NCBI GenBank assembly: GCA_030704615.1
Contig: CM060733.1
Location: 66,526,001-66,590,000, forward strand
DNA from: Takakia lepidozioides
Taxonomy: Eukaryota; Streptophyta; Takakiopsida; Takakiales; Takakiaceae
Reading direction: 5' to 3'
Length of the DNA stretch: 64,000 nucleotides
Below the pieces are notes generated by a model. The model made no database searches. It had not been told where the DNA came from and saw only the letters and a list, made by a program, of their open reading frames with translations. The first letter of the stretch is position 1, and each line of letters starts with the position of its first letter. This document shows positions 56,166 to 64,000 of the stretch, one piece after another. A program made the position numbers and the translations under genes.

Positions 56166-57198
56166 TCTTTTTGGCGCCGCTGCCGGGGAAAGACGATGCG
56201 GTTTGCAATAAAAATGATGCTTTAATAAACTTTCAAGATATTTTCTTTTTAAGGTTGTTGAAGGAAGACGAGATGACAGGGGAAGTCATTCGTAACAGTA
56301 AGGTTCCACCACCTGGGTTAAAGTTATGTCCTTTTTGCAATCCACGGAATCAGCACAAAAAAACAGAAATTCCGGAGTGTTTTTGGAGTCAGAGGAAGAA
56401 GGCTAAAACGATTGAACCTTCGGGATTTGAGCCTAAGGAATATGGCGATGTTATCACTGGCGATAGCCAAGGAGGAGCTGATCCAGCTCCCACCTAAACA
56501 AGAGGACCAGGCAACGACACTCGAATTGTCTGTCGCAAGAAATCAGGGAGATCGTCCTGTGTTCTCGATAAAGAAGAAGGGGTTATGGGGAATGAGGGAG
56601 TCCCCCGTGAGAACGGAGCATCAGGCTAAGGCAAGGGCTGGTCGATTGGCAATGCGGATAGCACGACGTGCATTATTAGCCGCACAGCTAGCGGCAGTAT
56701 TGGCACCGCCTAACGTACCTCCTATTGCACCTCCTATCGTATCTATTGTACCGCCTATTGTACTAGCACCAATGGTTGCTATACCGATTGGAGTTAACTT
56801 ACAGTCGATTCTGGTGGTGGTGAACTTGGGAGGTCCGGACGATAGACCAGTCAATGTATCGCCTATGCCACCGGTGAAAGAGGAAATCATAGTGTTTGTG
56901 TGGGACTGCAGGGGAACCTAAAGTTCACGGGACTACATGGATCAGACCCCGATCGGCATTTGGCTCAGTTTATGACGGCTTGTATCGCCAATAATGCCAG
57001 GACAGAAGATTGGTGGCGGACGATGTTTCCCGCTACGTTGCGTGAGCTGGCTTTTCAGTGGTACGATCGTCAACCTAGTGTGGCATCTTTACTGATTGGA
57101 ATGCCCTATGACTCAATTCAGGCCCTTGGGGTTTCCCGATCGGTTGCGTGAGCAATTGACCAAGCTCCATGTGGTAGAAGGAGAATCAGTCGGCTCAT
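56166..57198 (+). mobile_element. Ty3/gypsy primer site and gag fragment (family of the 24.4-kb copy)
   Basis: TTTTTGGCGCCGCTGCCGGGGA at about 56169 is a typical plant Ty3 primer site; the LTR would end at about 56165 (TCTACA). Gag follows in several frames: GEVIRNSKVPPPGLKLCPFC, ARRALLAAQLAA, PIGVNLQSILVVVNLGGPDD, GSDPDRHLAQFMTACIANNA, LRELAFQWYDRQP. The match to the 24.4-kb copy stops at about 57198 (AATCAGTCGGCTC), where other sequence begins. Frameshifts make it non-functional. Confidence 0.8.
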
Positions 57199-58560
57199 AG
57201 GGCTCAGATGATTTACCATGATATTACTCTATGGAATTCCCGTATGTACTCTTTCATTTCAACTGGGCTTGATGTTTCAAGGGCTTTGAACTGCCCCTTT
57301 GAACTATTGTCTACCAGTTATCTGAACGTCAGAGTAATCACTTTTTGTTAGGACCTGCCTTTCAAAGAGACTTTCCATATATGGGTTCGGAGCTTTTTTT
57401 GTAACCATCTTATGGTCAAGGGCTCAACATAGAATTCTGGTGGTGCACAGGTACAATGCTCCGTAAGCTCTGTGCCCACCTCTCTTTTTCAAACAAACAA
57501 TTTGTTTGTATTTTAACAAACTACTACATGGGCCTACCAGTGGCTGTTTGTCAGGATAGAATGCATGCCTTGTATAAGGTCTGGTGTTGAACATGAGCTA
57601 AGCTTGGAGTGAAACAGTGGTAGTTGGAACCTGTATATGTACATTCTACATGATCCGGTCAATGTACAGCTACATCTAGTCTGTTCTCCATGGCTGATGT
57701 CTGTTGCACATAGCCCTTTATCTAAGGTAGTCTTTTGTCTTTACTACTTGGGTCTGATCCCGTGAATTATATATATCTTTGGAGTTCTAAAAAGTGGATG
57801 ATTGTTGAGAGTGTAGGGTAAATGAGTGGATTGGATTTTTCCAATACTCGACTACACTACGGAGAAAGAGGGTTTGTTTTAAGAGATTGAGTTTGGTATC
57901 ACTCCCCTGAGGTGCACGAGTGCATACCACACTCACTTACTCTCTATAAGGGATCATACCAGGGAATATGGTGGAGGGCTCCCTCTCTCCCTCTCTTAAA
58001 TCCACGGGGGGGTCACTATATGTATTTTTCCCATATCACGTGCGTACAAAGGTATATTTATACTAGGCTATATTTTTAAAGTTTGGCATTTTTTTCCACC
58101 CTATCTTTGGGTAATATTGTAAACCCCTTTGTTTTCTATCACCCTATTTTTTATAATTTGTTTTTGCAACAATTAATTAGACCATATTCTAAATTGTCCT
58201 TTTAAATAATTATAAAAAAATTCAAAGCTTGTACACAAACAAGTACATTTCATATAACATAAGTCAAACGCCGAACCCAAGAAAAAGTTTAATTTTCATT
58301 AGCCACGAACTCATTCAAAGCCGTAACATCACTTGGATCTAAAGAGTACAAGTTTTGAGATGGTTCAAATGTCATAGTCACTGTTGAGATTATGGTATTA
58401 ACATCAATCTACTGTGTATCACTGGAATCATATTTGAACTTCAGGTGACCTCTACCTGATTTCATCCTGATAGATTAGAGCTAGATGAAATATGAGAAAA
58501 TTCACGATGATAGATACATTATATTGTAGATAAACCCCTTTATTACACGAAGTTAGGCTG
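57199..58560. other. Non-coding insertion, AT-rich
   Basis: Interrupts the gag fragment. There is a CTCC/TCTC-rich patch near 57985 and long AT-rich stretches around 58.1-58.3 kb. No coding sequence or clear terminal repeats were seen. Confidence 0.4.
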
Positions 58561-59870
58561 CCAAAGAACAGAGTCCCACTACCAACGCCTACGCCACTAA
58601 CACCTCAAAGCATGGAAAGATCGATCACAGGAGAGGGTTCGGAGGATACCAGTCAACAACCAAGAGTGACACCGCAACAATATGCCAAAATGGCCAGAGG
58701 CTGGGTCAGGTAGATCCAAGATCCTTAATCACTTTTACAAGGGAAGGATATCTATGTCGCCTATGGATTTAATACTTCAAGTGCCTGGTGAATTTGAGAA
58801 ATTGAAGGGACTGGTAAAAATTGTTGAAAGATCCGTGTCAAAGGAGACAAGTGCAGCAGGCTCAAGGTGATTAGCACAGTTGGTGCAAAGGATAGGAGGA
58901 AAGGGTTATACTGCCGTATTGTATGCCTACAATGGAAGAGTGAGGGCACTTCATTCATTGGTGACCATTGGGGATTATCAAGTCATGGGACAAGTGGACA
59001 CAGGAGCCATAATTTCTGTAATGGCAGCAAGTACCGTTCGTGATTTGGAATTAATGAAATCAGTCATTATAGACAAAGAAATGTCATACAGGGTGGCTTC
59101 AGGCGCAGTGGAGACTGCCATGGGTAGATTGGACGATATACACATTACTGTGGGAAAGTTGACAAACAAAGTATCATTCATTGTGGTCAACATAGATACA
59201 TACAACATGCTGCTGGGATTGGATTTCTTAAAAAAAATCGGTGCAGCAGTAGACACTGAGACAAAAGATGTTAAGGATCAAATACGGGCCAGGTGATGAT
59301 GTGGAGTTTTTCCCATTACACATAGTGAACCAAGTCGACATGGAGCTAACCAGATTTCAAGAATTATGTGAACATCTTAGGGTTGAGCCACTAGAGGATG
59401 AAGCTGCAGAGATCAACACAATATCATTGGCAACTCCAAGAGCCATGACCGCTATCATCCCAGAATTTGAAACATCAGAGGATAGTTCCCAGGATGAAGA
59501 AAAAGGGGAGGGCTTGCAGGATGAAGATGAACATCAGGAGAACCAAATGACCTCACATGTATAAGGGAAATAGGGTAGTTTCTTGACAAGCGGGGAGGAA
59601 GAACTAGCAGATGATGGATCAATGAGCAGGATAGAAAAGGAAGTTTATGACGCCATGGCACAGATGCTAATAAGAGGAGCCTACGCGCAGGCATATGAAG
59701 CTGAGACGCTTGATCAGGCTGACTCAGATGACGATTACTTGGACTGGGAGAAGACAGTAGGGCACCAAGAGCTGGAGGCTCAGCAAATTTTCATGGCTGC
59801 TAAACACCCTGGAAAGGATTCACTGGGCACAACCAATGAAACAGGGATTGAAGATGACCGCTAGAACCTT
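58561..59870 (+). mobile_element. Ty3/gypsy linker and protease fragment
   Basis: SKILNHFYKGRISMSPMDLI and VPGEFEKLKGLVKIVER resemble the spacer before protease in Athila/Tat-like elements. After TGA 58868-58870, the protease frame reads VMGQVDTGAIISVM and YNMLLGLDFLKKIGA. A one-base shift near 59270 continues as RIKYGPGDDVEFFPL. An acidic open frame follows (59583-59864; DDDYLDWEKTVGHQELEAQQ). No RT. It may belong to the same family as the 56.2-kb gag. Confidence 0.65.
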
Positions 59871-61017
59871 TTCAAAGATAATGGAACTAGAGAGCTCTTC
59901 AGCCTGGCGTCCATGATCTGGCATACAACAAGACAAAACATAATAGATTTGCTTGAAGGGGAGAGCAGACAAGCCTCCACAGATCTGTTAGGGCGCCGCT
60001 GCAGAAAACAGCGCGATCATCACACTTAGCTGCTTTATACCCTCATTCAAGCGGTGGGCATCTAATTGCCAGGAAAAACCCCCCTTATCTTTTCTATCAG
60101 ATATCTCATGCGCAGGATGCCACCGCATGTGTTGTTGCTCCCTTAAGATAGATCGTTCAATGTAGGGTGTGTGAAACCTTCACCGCCCCCCACCAACAAT
60201 TCCTTCTTTGTCAGCCAGCGATAGGTCTGCACCGTTCCCTGCTGGCATCGCACCTTACCAAGCTGCACTCCTTAGTGAGCTTATCCTCCAGCAGCACGAG
60301 ATCATGAATGAAACAGACCAAAGACGGCACCGCTTCCCTTGCTGCACAGATGACCAAGTTGTGCCCTTATCCTCTACATCACCTCTAATTAACACTTCCT
60401 TTAATGCAAGCCAGAATGCCCCAGCGTAGATGCAATCGCCCTTGACACAATGCCCTGCCAATTCCAGTGTTCGCAGCATCTGCTCAGAGCCCCCGTCATC
60501 TTCCCCTTCGTCTTCCTTGTCCCGCGTTGCTAGGGTAACCGCCAGTGATGAAAGTCATCCATTTCCACGAACGGAAAATGTGCTAGGTTTCATTCACAGA
60601 GTTAATCACAAATTCATTGCATCCCTGGCATTGGATCCTTCATCCTCGTTCCTGTGAGTCATCCAATAAGCATGGATGTAATCCGTTCATCCTCCCGATG
60701 AAAATATGCTTGGTCATGACTTAGCCACTTTCATCCTGGCAAAGTATCAGCATAGTGTGCCCATGAAATAACTAGTAGGCAGGGATGAATTCCGTCCATA
60801 GCATGGATGAAATAAAATCGCAAGATACTTGAGCATTTTCATCCTGGCCAAGAGTTCCCCATCGTTCCCATGATGTACTAGAAACATGTATGAAAAAAAT
60901 TGCAGGGACAACTCAACCTATTTTCACATTGGTACCAGGGCCCTTCCTTTGTAGAAATGCAGAATCTCAGTGAGTAACAACAAAAATTTCAATGTCACTC
61001 CCTTGCATTCACACTAC
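59871..61017. other. No recognisable gene
   Basis: A Ser/Pro-rich frame at 60208-60657 is split by one TAG (60427-60429) and shows no known motif. 60.66-60.95 kb has loosely repeated CATCCTGGC and GATGAAAT words. Confidence 0.35.
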
Positions 61018-64000
61018 AATTCTGTTTGCCATGAAACATAATCAACAATATCTAAGCAGATCTTTCACGGAGGAGGTACTCAAAGTTTTGAGAGGAGAGG
61101 ATGTATATTGGTCTAGTGGAGGAGATGAAACGGTTACAGAATACTACTGCCAAGTCTTCAATCGTTGTGTCTGGCCCAATTATTGCACAAATTATCTTTG
61201 ATTCTTGCTTGCTTGATGCGCGAGAACGCAAAGTAATGGGGGTGTTTGAGGCAGCCACAACTGCATTTGAGGAGCAAGGCTCTTCACAAGGTGAAGGGGG
61301 ATTGGAGGGGCAGCATCAGTCCAAGAGACAGAAGAGGAATGCAACTGTAGTGGCGGATCCACTGGCCACAAGGAATCCACAAGATGATGTTTCCATACCT
61401 CCTGTGCAGGATGAGGAGCAGCAGCACAAGGGGCTGTTATTACAGGAAGCATGGCCTTCAGAGAGGGAAGAAGAAGTCACCTCAGTACCACAGCCACCAC
61501 AGCAAGCTGACCCGGTTGCCCTAGGGGTAACTCAGATTGGACATGCTGTTACACCGGAGCCTCTTACAGTGGAGGGAGAGGGGTTGGACATCCCCACTGC
61601 AGAGCAAGTCGTGGCAGAAATTGAGAAAGGCGACCTTCTCTATGAAAACTCTAGCATGGTCGGAGAACCCATGGTACCAAAGATGCAGGGTATGCATAAG
61701 GAAATCCCTGCTGTGCAGGTTATGCCCAAACCTGTGGCGGAGGTTAAAGGGGTAAAGGACAAGGGAACTGCAGCACCTGTGGAGGATGAGGTTGCTCAGG
61801 AAGAAGATCATGTGGGATCATGGCCTGACTGGTTTGTGAAACATCAAACTGTGGAGAATCAGGAAGAACAATAGTAAGTTCTCCATGAAGACCCACAGCA
61901 GGGCATGCTTATGAGTTCCATAAGCAGGACACTTAATTTGTTGGGCACCTATGTCAAGACTCATGTTCCTTCCACACGATTGGCAGCATTGCGGGAGGAG
62001 CTCAAGCAAGAATTTGAGGCAAGAATTGCCACTAAGTGTGCAAACAAGGTCAATGTGGAGGCCAACCTCAAGTTGCAGAAAAAGTTGGAGAACACTAAGA
62101 CTGCCTTACAGCTTGCGAAGGAAAATTTAATTGAAGCAGGTCTTGAGCATGAGAAGTTGCATGAAGTGCATAAGCAACAACTATACCAGTTGCAGGTTAA
62201 GCATGAGGGCAAGTTGCAGGAAGTGAAGTTGCTTCATACAGAGTTGGAAGCAGTCCATCAGAGAATGACCATATAGTGTGCCACACTAACGACTAATCTG
62301 GAGCTGACTACACTAGAAGTTAAGAACCAAACTGAGAGATGTTTAATGGTGGAGACAGATTCAATGGAGCAGGGGGAACTCATTGCTGACATGAAGGCTA
62401 CTATCTGTCGCAATGAGGATATCTTTCAGCAGTACCGTCAGGTCGATGCCCAGAAGGACAGGTACATCTTTGAATTGCAGCAAACAATCACAGTACGGGA
62501 GAATGAGCTTTCTGTGACTGACAAGGCCTGGAAAGAAGTCAATAATCTGTCCGCTGCCTATGCAGCTCTGGTTGAATCTCATGCAAAGAACATGGAGAGT
62601 TTACAGCAGCAGTTGGAAACATATAGACTCAAGGAGGAGCAGGATCTCCGTGGTGTCACACAAAATTTGGTGGATAATCATCTTTTGCAAGAGTGGTTAA
62701 TACAAGGGCCAGTGGAAGGGAAGGCACCAAGAAAGCTCACCCAAGATGAGATAAATGATCTCAGGCTACGGGTGCAGAACATTGCCACAATTACTATAGA
62801 CAATGTCTATAGTCGGATAGCTGAGTTGCAGGAGAATGTGGAAGGGCTGCAGACTTAAGTGGATGACTTGAGCTCCAACATTGATAAAAAGTTCCTGAGG
62901 AACAGCTCATGGCTACTTATCTGCATGCCAGGACTTTGATTTTCTAATCATCAGCATAGGAATTGCAGGACTTGCCAACATCAGGAGGGATTGTGGCAAC
63001 CGTATTACAGCAACCATGCCAGGTCGATAGTGTTGATACCATGGCACTGCAGCAATCACTGTCTGAGGTTTGGGGTGATGCTTCTTTTAACCCACCTACT
63101 ACTCCTGCTGCACTTGAATACAATCAGGCTATGATTATGCCCTTCAACCAAATTCCCATTGTTATGGATTTGGCTTGGAAAGAATTCAGTCATCCAGAGT
63201 CTTTGGCACACTATTATCAGATTATGCGTATTTGGTTGCCAGTGGCAACTCGGACTAAAGTTCTTCCAAATGACAGACCCATTGAAGACCACCATTTTAC
63301 ACGGTACTGATCTGAGGAAGTCACCATGCTGAAGGAATTAATTGCCTTCCAAATTGTTCATGGATACATCTACACCAAGACCAAGGAGGTACCTAGTTTG
63401 ATCATGGGTTGTGGACTGTGTTATGTTGCTTGTTTTATTTCACGCTATCACATTGAGCAGCAAAAGATGCAGATGAGATTTCAGACTTATTCCAATGGGA
63501 AGCATTGGGTGTTACCTTCAGTTCCATCACATACATATCTGTATGATGTAAGGATCATGCTTCAGAAGGATCCCCAACTTTGGTCTTGGTTTACTTTTGA
63601 TCTGGAGAATTTGGCCCAGGAAAACTTGGGTCTTGACCACATTTTCTCTAAGGGGCATGAAGCCAGGAAGTGGCTACACTTCTCCAAAGTCATTGGCACA
63701 CCACTCAGCTATACAGATGATGAGCTGCGGGCATACACTATTCTTGCTCGAAAGAGGTTGATACAAGTTTTAAAGTTTAAGCTTGCAGACATGGTGGGTA
63801 AACACTGTATGCCACGCAGGAGTCCTGAGAAGCCACATAAGGTCAGGGCACCGAAAGGCCACCGGAGGGAAGATGATTCTGATACTACTGGTTCTATGGA
63901 GGAACCTTTTGACATGGTTGAGGATTATGCAATACAAATGGCAGAGAAGAAATGACGGGGATCTCCTATGCCTGAGAAGTTACCTCTTTATCAACCAAAG
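61018..64000 (+). mobile_element. Ty3/gypsy copy D, third coding block only, runs off window
   Basis: Homology starts at LFAMKHNQQYLSRSFTEEVL, inside the mobile-domain-like region of copy C. 61101-61874 carries AQIIFDSCLLDARERKVMGV and the linker, ending EEQ then TAG TAA at the same place as copy C. 61905-62276 and 62346-62858 are the coiled coil. 62963-63310 and 63326-63955 are the C-terminal domain (MPFNQIPIVMDLAWKEF, YYQIMRIWLPVATRTKVLPN, HCMPRRSPEKPHK). Stops at 62274, 62857, 63308 and 63953 and a small deletion near 61100 break it. The end of the window reads SPMPEKLPLYQPK, so the polypurine tract and LTR should lie just beyond. Confidence 0.8.

Noticed and set aside
1-64000. tRNA or rRNA genes
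   Set aside because: No cloverleaf with box A/B words or rRNA core sequence was recognised by reading.

Overview
This window looks like repeat-rich nuclear DNA from a plant-lineage (streptophyte) genome. It has GT-AG introns, Ty3/gypsy elements with plant-type primer sites (one begins TTGGCGCCGCTGCC), an initiator-Met-type Ty1/copia primer site, a TNP2-type CACTA transposase and a Mutator-like transposase with a SWIM finger. I saw no bacterial or organellar features, tRNA or rRNA. A charophycean alga such as Chara would fit, but that is inference.

Layout: 1-5138 is the 3' part of a multi-exon plus-strand gene for a coiled-coil protein whose exon phases all agree; 5278-6433 holds more exon-like sequence. 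6684-7794 is the 3' end and LTR of a Ty3 element (copy A). 7.8-13.15 kb mixes GTGAGC-rich repeats, a minus-strand fragment of a methyltransferase-like family and decayed plus-strand exons. 13.18-16.13 kb is a tandem array of about 22 units, each with a GTGTGCG..CGCACAC hairpin. 16.5-18.35 kb has a minus-strand LTR with its primer site, then a truncated CACTA transposase. 18957-22499 (-) is a Mutator-like transposase frame interrupted only by two TGA codons. 23.8-25.9 kb has a GC-rich imperfect repeat and a second Ty3 gag family, cut by foldback repeats at 25.94-26.40 kb. 27.5-28.74 kb (-) is a methyltransferase-like gene remnant.

28.7-45.2 kb is a nested insertion: a Ty3 element with a YIDD reverse transcriptase is split after RNase H by a 12.8-kb Ty3 element (copy B, 31904-44678) flanked by the 5-bp duplication AGGAT. 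The host element's integrase resumes at 44684. Copy B has LTRs, primer site, gag, a 1511-codon pol and about 4 kb of further coding sequence 3' of pol. Copy C (47097-52140) and copy D (61018 to window end) carry the same 3' coding block; in copy C, 1.2 kb of it is inverted in place. 46538-46955 is a long foldback hairpin. 55.4-56.2 kb has two F-box-like reading frames upstream of another Ty3 primer site and gag (56.17-57.2 kb). 58.56-59.87 kb is a Ty3 linker/protease fragment.

Almost everything after 6.6 kb is mobile-element sequence, mostly broken by frameshifts, stops, truncation or later insertions. The points of most interest are the long third coding block shared by copies B, C and D, the palindrome that recurs in unrelated repeats, and the dispersed methyltransferase-like family.
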